Source: Dactylorhiza incarnata (taxonomy: Eukaryota > Streptophyta > Magnoliopsida > Asparagales > Orchidaceae). From it: 64,000 bases of DNA. Below the pieces are notes generated by a model that ran no database searches, was not told the origin of the DNA, and was given only the letters and a program-made list of their open reading frames with translations. A program made the translations under genes and the position numbers. The stretch covers positions 186,001 through 250,000 of the forward strand of contig JAWHQI010000024.1 of NCBI GenBank assembly GCA_033032865.1. Reading direction: 5' to 3'. Shown here piece by piece: positions 1 through 12,085 of the stretch; positions within the stretch are counted from its first letter, which is position 1, and each line of letters begins with the position of its first letter.

Positions 1-242
1 TACGAGTCGGGATAGAAAATGAAAAAGATTTTTTACTATTCGCCTTTGATTTCTAGCGTTATAAGAAATCAAGTTTTGTAATCTTACATTTCATATTAAT
101 AAAATCATGTCACTATTATATTTCACTTGATTTGTTTTGTTTTACTCTATTTTGATCTCTAAGTTTTTCAAGAAAATCAAAATATAACAAAAGTTTTAAA
201 CCCTTATTCACCCCCCCTAAGGGCGCCTACAGATCCAATACA
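1..242 (+). repeat. 3' end of a copia (SIRE-type) LTR
   Basis: The end of this piece (about 185-242) has the layout seen at the 3' ends of the other copia LTRs here: T-rich sequence, 'tattca', a C-run (seven C), a short 'aagggcgcc' stretch and 'agatccaa' before the terminus. The rest of the element lies left of the window. No primer-binding site follows, so this is a 3' LTR or a solo LTR whose right edge abuts the leader of element G. The terminus is mutated ('ccaataca' instead of 'ccaaca'), so the exact edge is uncertain by a few bases. Confidence 0.6.
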
Positions 243-750
243 ATGGGAAACATCATGCCCCTTCCGCACACAAAGTATAGGTAAGATCGCCCATGGGTGC
301 ACTCTAAATCACATGCACCTGAGGCTTCTTCTGAGCACCCATTGTTTTGTTATATAATGCATGTTGTGCTATGCATTCTAAGAAAGCCTTAATGCATGTC
401 ATGAGTGGCGCACACATGAAATATTATGCATCCCATTACTACATAAGATCACATGTAACATAAAATAAAATCTAATGAACATTCATGTTGTAATTATTAA
501 GTCGCCCATTTCAACTTAACAGTCACATGTTGTTATACCTATGAAAATCCATATACAAACATATATTATGCATCTCATACTACATAATATGCCCCCAATG
601 TACTTTTGTCATGCTTATGAGTGTAGTGTTCATGCTTTATCTAATTAGACATACAGATGACCCTTCAATGTGTGTATGCAATGAAACAAAATTCTAAAAC
701 AGATGGCTGTTCGACTAACCTGTCTAACAACCACCCCAAACCAACTTATC
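243..750 (-). other. leader of minus-strand element G; no gene seen
   Basis: On the minus strand this follows the G primer-binding site and would be its untranslated leader. It is AT-rich, with scattered 'catgca'-like and ATTATGCAT-like repeats, and has no convincing reading frame. Whatever gag and pol G has would lie to the left, beyond the copia LTR at 1-242. Confidence 0.45.
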
Positions 751-760
751 TCTGATACCA
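751..760 (-). other. primer-binding site of element G
   Basis: The minus strand reads TGGTATCAGA two bases after the LTR end. This matches the 3' end complement of initiator methionine tRNA, the usual primer of copia elements and of gypsy chromoviruses. It fixes the LTR at 763-3320 as the 5' LTR of a minus-strand element. Confidence 0.75.
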
Positions 761-2139
761 ACTGTCACAACCCACATTTTCCCTAATATATAAATATATT
801 ATCAGAGCGAGAGAAAATACACGTTGTGATGCTACGCCGTGCAGGGGACAACTGCAGATGCTCAGGCAAAACCTTCTCCTACTCTTTTTCATAAAAGGCT
901 TATGTATTTTCACATGAAGCATAATTTAAGTTTAATGTTTCAGAGACCGTGTCCCTCGGTTCGGTGGATAGCCAGTCCACCAGTAGGAAAATATATACAT
1001 ACACAGCGGAAAACATAAGGTTTGATTCATTTTGTCCTATATGATCATGAAGGACTAATAACCAACTAATGATATGTATGTTTATAAATTTAATATAGGT
1101 AGAAAAGAGCTTTTACGATCTTTAAAGTAGAGTGACATTTGTTTGAAATCATGCTATGAGCAAAGGTGCAGATTTTTATACAAGTAAAATAACTACTATG
1201 CATCCTGACATAAAACCTTTTCAAAGAGCAGTACATCAACAACAGTAAGTAGTAGTAGCAGGAACATCAAGTATAGAGTCTACACTAAAGAAACAAGCTA
1301 TGGGCGTCAACAATCTGACACGAACCCATAGAACTAACAGAAATGCATCTGAGGTAGACTATAAAATCACATATAAATACAACTAACAAAGCCTCACCAA
1401 CGAGAAAAAGAAATCAACTACAGCGGTCTGGAAGAGGCAGCTTGGCTATGTTCTAACTGCTACTGGTCCAAACCTAAGGCATTTAAAAGAAAAGAATGTT
1501 TCAGCACAAAGGCACAAAAGGGCAGCTCAAACAAAGATTAAAGGATTAAGGAGTTAAGGGGGTTACCAACCCAACGAGAGTAGCTATAAATGGACAGCAG
1601 ACAAGTCATAAGTATAATAAGTATGAACAATTTAGTAGCATTGACTATAAAAGCGAGAAATTCTTGCACTAAGTGCGAGATGTATTCATATGTTATTCAT
1701 ATATATACATATATATATATAATAAAAAATATAATAAAATAAAAGAGACTGATAGCTCTAAAAGTAGAATGAATCATTAATATCAGACATAAAACAGTAC
1801 TAAGGTGGGACTCAGCCATTTGCAACCCAACCTACAGTCAACCACAAATTCACCGGATACCATGATTCACCACAGGCACTACGATGGTGGTCATCCATTC
1901 CAACCCAACCAACAGTCCAAATACAACTTATCATAACGAAAAGCAAAACCCATAAAACTCCAGGTGTCAACAACCTTACACGACCAATTCATCGAGACCA
2001 CACATCGAATTCGGTGTGATCACTCGACGAATCGTCTAAATAACTCGACAAAATTGACTAAGCTATTTGACGAACTCGATTACCTTCACTCGACGATGTG
2101 ACTAGACCCCTCGATGAATCTAACTCAACTACTCGACTA

Positions 2140-2545
2140 ATTCTACTTAAAAGATTCGACGAATTCGACTAGACCCCTCGATGAATCTAACTCAACTACT
2201 CGACTAATTCTACTTAAAAAACTCGACGAATTCGACTTAAAAGACTAGACGAATTCGACTTAAAGACTCGACAAATTCGACTTAAAGACTCGACGAATTT
2301 GACTTAAAGACTCGACGATTTCGACTTAAAGACTCAACGAATTCGACTTACAAACTTGACGAATTTGACTTAAAGACTCGACGAATTTGACTTAAAGACT
2401 CGACGAATTTGACTAAAAGACACGACGAATTCGACTTAAAGACTCAACAAATTTAACTTAAAAACTCGACAAATTCAACTTAAAGACTCGACGAATTCGA
2501 CTTAAAGACTCGACGAATTCAACTTAAAGACTCGACGAATTTACT
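2140..2545 (-). repeat. 22-bp tandem array within the LTR of G
   Basis: About 18 tandem, partly degenerate copies of a 22-bp unit built on cttaaagactcgacgaatt plus a short variable end. The conserved core is CTCGACGAATT. Looser CTCGACGA/TCGACTA matches extend left to about 2000. The array lies downstream of the presumed TATA box in transcription order, so it would be transcribed with the LTR. Confidence 0.85.
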
Positions 2546-3012
2546 CAGCTTCTTGACCAAACTCGAAAACTAGAGGTCTAACCTATGGAAGAGTACCACG
2601 CCATACTATTATACCTTAAGGGATGTAAGGAAGAATGGGAAGACACTTAAATAAAAGTGGAGAGTGCACTGCTTGCCTCAAATCATCCAATTTTTGGCCT
2701 CCACGCACTCTGCGTCAAGGATGGGCCGATAGAAGGCCACAAGAAGGAATTTCTGAAACTTTTTAGACGAAAAGGAGGATTATGGCCGCACAACTCCAAA
2801 AATCCACGAAATCAGAAATACTCACCACACATGCGAAGATCTCTGTGAGAGCTTTCCAAATTTATACTCCGACGACAAATCCGTGCACTAGAACTCCCAC
2901 AGCGGCCGACCGAAAGCTCCCGGAAGAACGCCAATTTCTCCCTTTTCTCGCGCGACTAATTTGGTTCAAGTAGGAAGAAGAGGAGAGAAATAAAACCTAA
3001 TCCAAAAGTTGG

Positions 3013-3025
3013 CCTTTTATAAATA
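3013..3025 (-). promoter_or_regulatory. TATA box of the G LTR
   Basis: The minus strand reads TATTTATAAAAGG about 300 bp inside the LTR start, followed by a GC-rich transcribed-looking segment. This is the best core-promoter candidate in this LTR. Confidence 0.5.
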
Positions 3026-3320
3026 AAGGAATAAATAAAAGAAATTATAATAATAGAGAATCTTTAAAAATTCACCGGGCTCTCGAAAATGCTCGCAACG
3101 CAACAAAACTTCACGGACAATCTTTAAATTAATTAACTTAATTTCCTAAAGTCTAAATCTCCATTCCGGTAAGTTTTAATACACGATCAAATTGACCGAA
3201 CAGACGCAATATCGCACGAGTTGAAACGCACCAGATAACTCCGCACAAACGTAACTCCCTTATGACAATATTATGTCATTAATACGATTAAATAATTATC
3301 AAAAATTCAGGGGAGTTACA

Positions 3321-4261
3321 CTAATTACTTTGTTGAATATTGTGATCTTATTAGGGTTGTTATTAGATACTTCCCTAGATTCTAAGTGGTTATTGGATTG
3401 ATTCTCACTAGATCTAATGAACTCTACAGGGTTTTCCCAGGCAGGTTAGCTAGGGATTACTATGCTGGTGGATGGATCTGCTCCTAAACCAAGGTGCTTG
3501 AATCTTGTAGAAAGATTTTGTGTAATATCTTTGAGCTTTTGAATCCTACCATTGAGTGAGTCCTAAAAAGCTTTTGTCTTTGTAAGCTCATCTTTTAAAG
3601 TTGAATTTTCATTAGTTAGCTCAGTTAATTTTATTTCCTTTTGATAAATCTGATTTCTTAAATCATAATTTGCTGAATACAAATCATTTTTCTTAAAGTC
3701 TTCTAATTCTTCCCTAACTATTTTTATTTCTTTTTGAACCTTAAGATAATCATTACAAAATTCCTTTAAATTATTTTTAAATTCTTCTGAAGTAAAATCA
3801 AAGTTATCAAAGAGAAATACCTGATCTTCCTCAGAGGAATCTTCCAAAGCCATTAGGCAGGCTTCTTCTGCAACAGTTTCTTCATCACTTTCAGATGAAG
3901 AGGAGCTTGACTCAGTTTCTAAGTCACTCCAGGTTTCAGCAATGAAACCTTTTCCCTTCTTCTTATCCTTCCTCCTGAAGGACTTCTTATTTCGCCCCTT
4001 TTTATTGTTGCTTCTGTCCCTTTGCTCTTCATGACACTCAGGGGCAATGTGCCCTGGCTTTCTGCAGGCAAAGCAGATTACTTCCTGCTTTGGAGCCTTA
4101 TCAAACCTTGGTTTGCTTGAGCTCCACTCCTTTCTTCTGGAGCCTTCTTTCTTGTCCCATTTTTTGAGTATTCTGGCCAAGAGGTTGAACATTTCTTCTT
4201 CAGAAGTGGAAGGAAGAAGACTGTAGAATTGTTGAATAACTATTGTTTGAATCTTCCTCTA
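3321..4261 (-). pseudogene. gag C-terminal part of copia element H
   Basis: The open part is 4192-3563. It encodes a basic stretch, then a CCHC zinc knuckle (CFACRKPGHIAPEC), then a Lys-rich and Ser/Glu-rich acidic segment and a coiled-coil-like tail. This is the nucleocapsid end of a SIRE-type gag. The frame is open upstream of 4192 almost to 4261 (residues ...SLLPSTSEEEM), so 4192 is not a start. Beyond the stop near 3563, gag-linker-like residues (DSLNGRIQKLKDITQ) continue in the same frame to 3321, where the LTR of G cuts it. The N-terminal capsid half is missing and is not found on the far side of element A. The zinc knuckle would bind the genomic RNA. Confidence 0.75.
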
Positions 4262-4417
4262 TGTTGGGAATATTATCCTCAATATTCCCTTGATTTGAAG
4301 AAGCCTTACTCTTAGTTCTAAGTACAAGTTGTATTTGATAAACCTCATCTCATAATCATGCAGGGTTAGCTTAGTCAAGGTGTGGAGCAAGTTCAGTTGG
4401 TCTGCTGCCAAAACCAC

Positions 4418-4640
4418 TAAGACGAGCTCTCAGTCTCAGCTAAACCGCTGAGACAAGGCCAGGAGCCGTTGAGAAGGAGTCTGGACCAGCTGAGCTGCGG
4501 ATAGACAAAATCCTCTGAGAAAATTGTCTGTCTCAGCAGATCTACTGAGACGGGACAGAAGCAGCAGCTGAGACGGGACAGAAGCAGCCGCTGAGATAGG
4601 AAGCTGTCCTAGCCCATCTGCTGAGATAGATTCAAATAAG
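4418..4640 (+). promoter_or_regulatory. U3 repeat cluster of A (CTGAGAC/CCGCTGAG family)
   Basis: About ten short direct and inverted matches to C(C/A)GCTGAGAC and its complement GTCTCAGC lie in about 220 bp, for example cagctaaaccgctgagaca. The cluster ends about 110 bp before the TATA box. The same family of motifs occurs at 59020-59200 in the 3' LTR and at 55370-55500, just before the accessory ORF3 of A. Their position suggests an enhancer or protein-binding array. The binder is unknown. Confidence 0.75.
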
Positions 4641-4749
4641 CAGATGGGATTTTCTTTTGGCGCAACAAGCTGTAAAGTGGAAAGGATGTTCCAATCACTC
4701 CCATGCTGTGTCAGGAGGACATCTGATAGCCATTGAAAGTAAAGGGCAA

Positions 4750-4757
4750 TATAAAAG
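4750..4757 (+). promoter_or_regulatory. TATA box of the A 5' LTR
   Basis: TATAAAAG in the middle of the LTR, downstream of the U3 repeat cluster. The same sequence is present in the 3' LTR near 59316. Transcription would start about 30 bp downstream. Confidence 0.7.
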
Positions 4758-5527
4758 CAACAATTAGAGCTTTGAAGAACCTCTCTCCAACACTCACAAA
4801 AGAACAAGTTTACTGTTCCATTGACGGCAGCCAAAAAAATCTTCTAATCCTGTTACCTAAAGCTGCAAGGAGAGAATAGATAGCTCATCTTGATCAACTC
4901 AAGACAGAGCAAGTTGATCTTCACTCTTTCCCTGAAGATAAGGATCAGAAGAATCAAAGTTGAGGCCTTTGAGCTCATCCCAGATTCAAGACTGCTACTG
5001 CAGTTGTTCAGCAACCGAAGATTAAGTGTACTTTATCTTCTTTTGTTAATCATATTTTGATATTACTGTAGGAACTTAACAGTTCTGAGTTGTAGATTAA
5101 AATTGCCTGAGTGTAGGGCTGTCTAGCCTGAGAAGTAGAGCTGTGTGTTCAGCTTGAATGCAAGATCATTGGTTGATCTGAGGTAGGGTTGTTAAGCCTG
5201 AGGTAGAGCTATTTAGCCTGAGTTAAGGTTTGAGAAAACCTAAGATATCCTGAGGGATCTGTGTTGTAAGCTCTTGGAGCTGAGTTTGGAGGTGTTGGCC
5301 TTATCTAACTCCGTGTTAGAAAGGTGAAGGGGGAAAGAGGACTACTCAAGACACCCTGTCTTGAGGAACCTCGATAAATCTTGGTGTGTTTTTTGTATGC
5401 TTGATACTTAACTAACTTAAAATCAGAAAATAGTTAATTTATAGCCTAAAGAAAAAGAAACCTATTCACCCCCCCCCCCCCCCCCCCCTCTAGGTGACTA
5501 AGACTACTTCCTAAACAAACTATCAAG

Positions 5528-5539
5528 TGGTATCAGAGA
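5528..5539 (+). other. primer-binding site of element A
   Basis: TGGTATCAGAGA starts two bases after the LTR end and is complementary to the 3' end of initiator methionine tRNA. The last base differs from the consensus TGGTATCAGAGC. Confidence 0.85.
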
Positions 5540-5605
5540 GAGGTTCGTCAAGAAAGACATAACTATCTGACCAGATCCTACAAAGGAATAGTCTTATCTG
5601 CATCA

Positions 5606-6669
5606 ATGGCCTCCACTGGAATGCAGAAGGAGATGGGCTCCAGGAAGTTGCCCATATGCAACAAAGCAAATTTTGGCATATGGAAGCAGAGGGTTAGACT
5701 GTTTATGGAAGCATCTGACCCTAGAATCTACATTACTGTTAAGGAAGGTCCCTTCACTTTCCAAATTGTCTCCACAATAGATCCAACCAGAAGAGTGGCC
5801 AAGCCATTTAATGAATTAACCAAGGATGAACTTACTTTGTTCACTATGGACAAAAGAGCCCAGAACATCATAGTTAATGTTATTGATGACTCCACATTTC
5901 AGACCATGGTGAACTGCAATACTGCCAAGGAAATGTGGGATAATTTAGTAGTATATGTGGAAGGGACAGCTGAGGTGAGAGATGATAGAAAATCCCTACT
6001 AAATCAAGAATATGAAGCTTTCAGGCAGCAGGGCCAAGAAAGCATCTCAATCTGTTATGAAAGGTTCTTTAGGATAGTCAATGAACTAAGAACCTATGAG
6101 AGAGTACTCACTGATTATGAGCTAAATGACAAGTTCCTTAGATCTCTAACTAGAGACTGGGACACACCATTAGGGAGGTGGACAAACTAGGTGAAACTCC
6201 CACTCACACACTATTTGGGAAGCTGCTCTCTTATGAGATGTAGTTATCTGTTAGAAAGGAAGAGGACGCCTCCTCAAGGGCTCGCACAAGGGAGAGAGTT
6301 GTTGCTCTCAAAGCTGACAGCTCCAAGAAGAGCAAAGCTAGGATGCTGTCTCATCCAAAGAGGACACCTGACAGTGAAAACTCGGAGACATCCTCCACAG
6401 AATGCTCCTCATCTGATGAGGAATTTGTTGCATTCTCAAGGCAATTCAAGAAGATGAGGAGGAGGAAGCAGTGGAAGAACAAACCCTCCTCCTCCTCACA
6501 CTCCAAGAAGAACCACAGCAGATCAGAAAGGCAGCACCCCAAGGGTGACAGGTATGAACCTAAATCTAGTAAACAAGTTTCAAATAACATAATTTGCTAC
6601 TACTGCAGCAAGCTTGGACATGTCATTGTTGACTGTCCAGTCAAAAGGAAAGAAAAAGGTGATAAGAAG
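5606..6669 (+). pseudogene. gag: gag of element A, first segment
   Basis: The ATG at 5606 lies 66 bp after the primer-binding site. Residues 1-190 form the copia capsid (UBN2-like) domain, recognisable by the FGIWKQRVRLFMEASDPR and TAKEMWDNLVVYVEGT motifs. A stop at 6188-6190 and frameshifts break the frame. The following part (about 6343-6669) is Ser/Lys-rich and carries a CCHC zinc knuckle, CYYCSKLGHVIVDC, at 6595-6636. The gene is then split by F and resumes at 17753. Gag would package the RNA into virus-like particles. The protein closely resembles B gag at 28414-26015. Confidence 0.88.
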
Positions 6670-6984
6670 TGTAAGACCCCATTTTTTTTCAAACATCCGG
6701 GTCTTAGGCCCAGAATCGCCGTTTTGCGGTGACACCCTTGCTCGGGAAGGTTGCCACTACAAAACGTCGATGCTGCCAGCCAAATCAATCGCAAAGAAGC
6801 AAAGAATAAGAAAACTAAAGAGAAAGCCAAGTCCAAATCACATAGAAAAGTAATACATCCACAAAGAGATGTCCACATAAATATAACTGAAATAAAGGAA
6901 GAGATAACAAGGGCTCATGCCCGATACATCAAGCCTCACTACAAATTCACTCGCGGAAGCAAAATAACTAGAACTAATGACCAC

Positions 6985-9900
6985 TCACGGATCCTGTCAT
7001 CGGTGCTCCCGTGCTAGACTGCCCCACCTCCATCTGCACCGGCCTCTGGTGCTGCTCCGTCGCCGCGGTCTCCTAAAATGATAAGGTCCACCAACCGTTA
7101 GTCAAAAAGACTAAGCCAATCCCCCACCCCTCCCCCGGTGACTCCTAGGCACCGAGCGGGAAGGATGAAGCAGAGGACAAACAAGGGGTAATAGCAAAAG
7201 CAGAGGACAGGGTATATTCTACAGGAAGAGTTCTACCACTACTCAAGTATATATACATAAATGAAACAGTTAATAAGCATAGCAAGAGCAGGTAAAGAGT
7301 AAGTAAAGTGCAGTAAGTAAAGTCAATAGTAATAGAAAAGTAACCATTGGTTTATAGGAATGCCCACACAAACCTATAGACCAAGGGGTCGTTTAGCAAG
7401 GCCTATCGTATAAGAAGTCCCATAACCGACTTATACGATAGGGGTAAAGGTTGAAATGCAATGTTTATGCTATGACATGCAAGGTACGTAGTTATGTTAT
7501 GTTCACACAAGTGCAACTCACACACTATGACTTTATGCGCACAGACCTTTAGTTCCCCCTTTTTGGAGCTAGCAAGACTCCCAGGATACTCCCGTAGTGG
7601 CAAACGGAAGTGGTTGGTTGGGCCTCGCCCACCTCTAGGTTGGTATATGCACTACCTAACCTAGACCTATCATACGCCTCAACGCAAAACCGCGGAGCAT
7701 CTGCGTACTCTTACTGGCTGGACCACCAGACTTTTAGGGCTAAGTGCAAATTCCACACTTGTCGAGCCCGAGTATCAACGTCGGTGAAACGACCGTCGAC
7801 ACTAAGGACCCACCACCTTGTGCACATGCAACATGTTCTACCATCTATCTAAAAACTCCAAACATAGACCACCTGGGCTTAACTTGCCCAACCAAGAACC
7901 AAACTGAGCCACAAACTCTCCGGATCAACAATCCGCACCAACCACCACCGAGCCTACAACTCAGGGTACCAAACCAACCAAAACTCCCGTGACAACGGAG
8001 TGTGAGTGAATGGGTTATTTTTTAGTCTTGAGTATCTTCTATACTCCTACGACTTCTGGTTAATCTTGGACTTCCAGAGGGTTACCCTGTAAGGGGCTCG
8101 CTACGGTACTAGGAACTGTGATGGGTTGACACCCCAAAGTTCCCTTTCTCAAGATACTTACTGTTATTGGTGTCTACCCTTAAGAACTCCCCCTACTGTT
8201 TCACTTGAGTTAGACCTAAGTGTTTTAAGACACACCAAGGGAAAGACGATCTTTCGTCAATCCCCAGGACAACCTTACTCTTAACCCACCAAGTACACTT
8301 TCCTCACATACACTTCCTTGGGTGGACTCAGAACTATCTAATCAACCCATATGCACCACCTGCACACCATTTCCACCTAGTAGGTCACTAAAAATCTAAG
8401 TTTCACAGTTTTACTATACGCAGGCCAAACTAACTATATGAAGTTCACAACTAGAGGTACTCCAAATATTCATCCAAATGACCCAAGGTATTTACTGGAG
8501 GTCTATCATGATGTTATAAGACTAATTCTAGAGAATCTTATTTTTCCCTAATTAATTAATATTTATTTTAATTTCTCCAAACATCTGCCAAGTATGAAAA
8601 TGAACATGAAGTGTAAGTAAATCTTATGATATGGCTCTCCAAAAATTATGATAAATCTATGGTGACTAAATAACATCAGAAACAGCATATCATATTTTTA
8701 CAGTAAGAAATTCTCCTCTAATTTAATTATTTATCATCTATCAAAAATCATAGTTTTATGAAGGAACCACCAAAAAGATCAACACTACAATTATGGGAAA
8801 ATTACCAAACTCTTGTATTCACCAGAAAAGGCTACTGACTAAGTTTCAGGAGTTAAGGAAATCATTTTCTCACTAAAATAAATAAATTAAGAAAACTTCA
8901 AATTAAATGAACTGTGAAGTAGCCTACTGATTTAAGTCTTCAAAAATTATATAAAACTTTACAGAGCTTCCTAATGTTCAGATAGGTCTTATCACCAATT
9001 TGCACAATTTAAACAAGAGTTTTGGACCCTCAAATATTTTCCTTAAGTTTAAATCAAAACAAGTGCCTTGTGAAAGAAGTACTGATTAAATCATTTAATA
9101 AAATTCACAAAAATTATCAGAGGTCTAAAACATGATTATAAGGGCACCACCAAAGTTTCATCATCATCCAAGACATTTTAAGCATGTAAATGTGTCTTAT
9201 AAGAAGTTTCCCTAAAGGGGTTATGTCCTAATTCAAAGGGAATATTGACTCCTAAAATTCTTATAAAATTACCCAGTGCCTATTTACACCCTATGAATCT
9301 ATCCACCAATTTTCATAACCATCAAGGGACTTTTGACCACATGGCCTTCACAAGGTCCTAAATGCACACCTAGGAATAGAACTAGTGTTCTAGGGCTTAA
9401 CCACCTCCACACCACCCCATATCATTCATGGAGGTTTCTTACGTGATTCTAAACCAGTTACCAAGGTTTCATTTCATGGTGATGAGTTTTGACCACCATA
9501 CCCCAAGGTAAACACCATACCCTAACTTTGACCCTATTTGCCCTAACTTGGGTTTACAAAATACTCAAAGAAAATAGTCCCAATTAGGCTGATAATTTTA
9601 CCAAGGTCATACAGTAACCCTAAGGAGCACCCACCAAATTTGGAGGCCATTGGAGGTCATCTAACCCACAAATTAATTATTAGATGATTTATGAAATTAT
9701 TTCAAAAACCTTAGAAAAAGGTTCTCCTAAAAATCCCATCTTTGGACATGATGTGTGTGTAGGTATAAGTAGACTATGTTTCAAATCTCAAGTCTATATC
9801 ATTTCCCAATCAAAAGTTATTCAAGAAATGGTGGCTGTCCTACACTAGGGACCAGCCCCACCAAAATGGACCTACATGGAGCTACAGCACTCCTTTTGGG

Positions 9901-10050
9901 GTGAAATCAATTTAAAAATAAAGTAGACTCCAAGGGCTACAACTTTGGTGTTGACCACTTTTTCTATAAAGGGGCCTAAGTATTTTTAATAATTAGATTT
10001 AGGTACAGCAAAATAAGTGACAGAAATTGCATAAACATTTATTTATACAA
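6985..10050. other. non-coding interior of F
   Basis: About 3 kb without a supportable gene. 7005-8000 is GC-moderate with Pro-rich accidental frames. 8400-10000 is AT-rich with loosely repeated phrases. Nothing here matches a retroelement domain or a structural RNA that I can recognise. Confidence 0.6.
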
Positions 10051-10054
10051 CTGT

Positions 10055-10475
10055 TTCTGCATTCGACGAAAATTAAAAATCGCTCGACTAAAGCAGAAAA
10101 ACTCTGCGTTCGATGATCTTAACTGCGCTCGACGAAGGTAGAACAACTCTACGTTCGACGAAATATTCGTTCGACGAATTATTTCCTGCGGTCGACTAAG
10201 TTGACATCTAACTGTGTTCGACTAAGATAACGTATAACAGCGCTCGACGAACGCTGAACACATCAGCGTTCGACGAAATATTCGCTCGACTAAATCAGAG
10301 CATAACGGCGCTCGACTAATACAGAGTTAAATAGCGCTCGACGAAAACCTTTCGTTCGACTAAATTTTAATATTCAGCGCTCGACTAAATTCTATTATAA
10401 CAGCGCTCGACTAAAGCTGAACACCTCCTGTTCGACGAATTATTCGTTCGACGAATTTCTTGCAGCGCTCGACGA
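10055..10475 (-). repeat. dispersed TCGAC(G/T)AA array in F
   Basis: About 19 copies of (G/T)(C/T)TCGAC(G/T)AA occur in 420 bp at irregular spacing. Several are paired as cgttcgacgaaatattcg. Unlike the 22-bp array in G the spacing is not regular, but the core TCGACGAA is the same. The array ends at a GC-rich block and is a strong CpG-methylation target. Confidence 0.85.
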
Positions 10476-10676
10476 AATAAATGATATAACCGTAAACAAT
10501 AATAAACAGATCTGACCGTTCTCCGTCATCGTCCCCAATCGTTGGATGGCTCGCGACAGCCCGTCCTGGACCTCTTTGCGGGGTGATTTCCCGGCCACCC
10601 ACGCCTCTTTCCGGCCGGCCAATGCCACCACCACCTCCGTTGAGGTGGTGGCCGGTGATAGGGGTGGTTGGCCGGC

Positions 10677-12072
10677 TGATGCGCAAATCCTGCACACCGC
10701 TATAGGCGGTAGCAAGACTGCGATCCGAACGGCAGTGAACCGGTCGCTGTCAAGTAATAATACGAGGAAGTAAATCCCCAAGTATCGAATCTCTCAAGGA
10801 ACACAGTAAGGTGGAGTTTACTATTGAGGCAGGACTTGAGATTGAAGTCCTTTAGTCGGATGGAACGCGAAGGGGGGTTGTTTGGGTTATGGAAAATAAA
10901 AGTAACAAAATTAAACTACTCCTATGCAGGCCTTGAGCGCACTGCTTCGCTAGGCGGGATGGAGACTACGTAGGCCTTGAACACACTACTTCGAAAGGGC
11001 GGATGGACGAGTAGGCTAGCGGATGGAATGGTTCGCACCGGCGGAGTCGTGGTGGATTACACGGGCCATTAGCACCGCTTAGCTTGGCGGATGGAAGAGT
11101 AGGCTCACGGAATGAAATCGATAAAATGAATGACAATAGCGCACCTCATACACATGAATAAATCAAAAGGAATTTCATAAAGATGAAATAAAAGTTACAG
11201 ATCTAGATTTATCATGTTCTTCATCCGCAAAATAGAGAGTTTAGCATACAAACATCATTTCGAAAGAATAAAGAGTAAGAGATTCGACCGACTCCGAATC
11301 CTTGTTGGGATTCACGGTTGGAATCGCTGGGTTGTCAATCCGCGTCCAAGCTCGGTCCTCAACTGCGTCCGGGGTAAAGGAGGGCTGTCACTTCCTCCCA
11401 ATGGCCCGTCTTCTTCGTGTCACGACCCGGCGATGTCCAATGCTCTTCAAACCTTCCTTAATGATGAAATTAAGCTCCAATCTCTTCCTTGAAGTTCCTA
11501 GATGAATAGAGGAGGCTTAGAACGAAAAAAAGCAAAAAACGGCGCTCAAAAAGACCTAGAAACGAAGAAGTTGCGGTTGTTTTCGCGGAGCAGCTATTTA
11601 TAGACAGGTGCAGGTTTTCAATGTGCACGCTCAGTGGCGCACGACCAGTGGTCGTGCGCACTATGGCCAGTGGTCATGCGATAAGCCAGTCAGGCCACTT
11701 TTTAGGTTGGAATTAATGCACGATCACTAGCGCACGACCAGTGGTCGTGCGCACTATGTCCAGTGGTCGTGCGCAGTGTTCCTGTGCAGTTTTTGCGCCC
11801 CAGAACACTCGCACAACCCCCGTATCAACATGAAAGATCATCGGGCCACTGAAATGGGCATTCCACACATTCTCAAATATAGAAATTAAATTGCAACATA
11901 AAGCATGAGTAAGATAGACATGAAAATACACCGAAACGGGCATAAAAGTGCACTTAGCTTGGAATAACAGGTAGAGAACAAATATGAGTGATTATGGATC
12001 TAAAATGTAGTGCATTGACTCAAATACCGGCCCAGATGAGTCCATAAATGTGTATATAAATGGGACTCATCA
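10677..12072 (-). repeat. 3' LTR of element E
   Basis: 1,396 bp. The minus strand starts TGATGAGTCC at 12072 and ends GCGCATCA at 10677. It is preceded (plus side) by the polypurine tract. It holds the GTGGTCGTGCGC repeats at about 11630-11785 and differs from the other LTR at only scattered bases. Confidence 0.92.
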
Positions 12073-12085
12073 CACCCCCAGACTT
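12073..12085 (-). other. polypurine tract of E
   Basis: The minus strand reads AAGTCTGGGGGTG directly before the LTR start. This is the expected plus-strand primer position. D has AGTCTGTGGGTG at the same place. Confidence 0.8.

Larger units (their letters stand above)
763..3320 (-). repeat. 5' LTR of element G (probably Tekay-type gypsy)
   Basis: The minus strand starts TGTAACTCCCC at 3320 and ends GGGTTGTGACA at 763, followed at once by an iMet primer-binding site. The 2,558-bp length, the TGTAAC(T/A)CCCC start and the iMet primer suggest a Tekay-type chromovirus. No coding region remains, so the lineage is inferred. Inside, in transcription order, are an AT-rich U3, a TATA box near 3013-3025, a GC-rich stretch (about 2870-2960) and a 22-bp tandem array (2140-2545). 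The right edge interrupts the H gag fragment. The other end is off-window, so no target duplication can be checked. Confidence 0.65.
4262..5525 (+). repeat. 5' LTR of element A
   Basis: 1,264 bp, TG...CA, followed by a primer-binding site. U3 holds a CGCTGAGAC-type repeat cluster upstream of a TATA box. The segment near the 3' end contains a run of 20 C just before 'tctaggtgac'. A matching LTR lies at 58849-60081. Confidence 0.93.

Noticed and set aside
2140..2545. CRISPR-like regular repeats
   Set aside because: The 22-bp units are contiguous with no spacers, the DNA is plant, and the array lies in an LTR. It is a tandem repeat.
4436..4834. 132-codon minus-strand frame in the A LTR
   Set aside because: It lies across U3 and the TATA region of an LTR on the opposite strand and has no domain. 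The repeats give it its open length.
7610..7992. two overlapping frames in F (Pro/Thr-rich)
   Set aside because: No domain, no promoter and both within LTR sequence; low stop density here reflects composition.
10411..10781. overlapping Gly/Arg-rich frames on both strands
   Set aside because: They span the junction of F and E (target duplication at 10672), so they cannot be an ancestral gene. The GC-rich LTR block explains their length.
11214..11505. frames duplicated at 15757-16048
   Set aside because: They are the same stretch of the two LTRs of E and have no domain.
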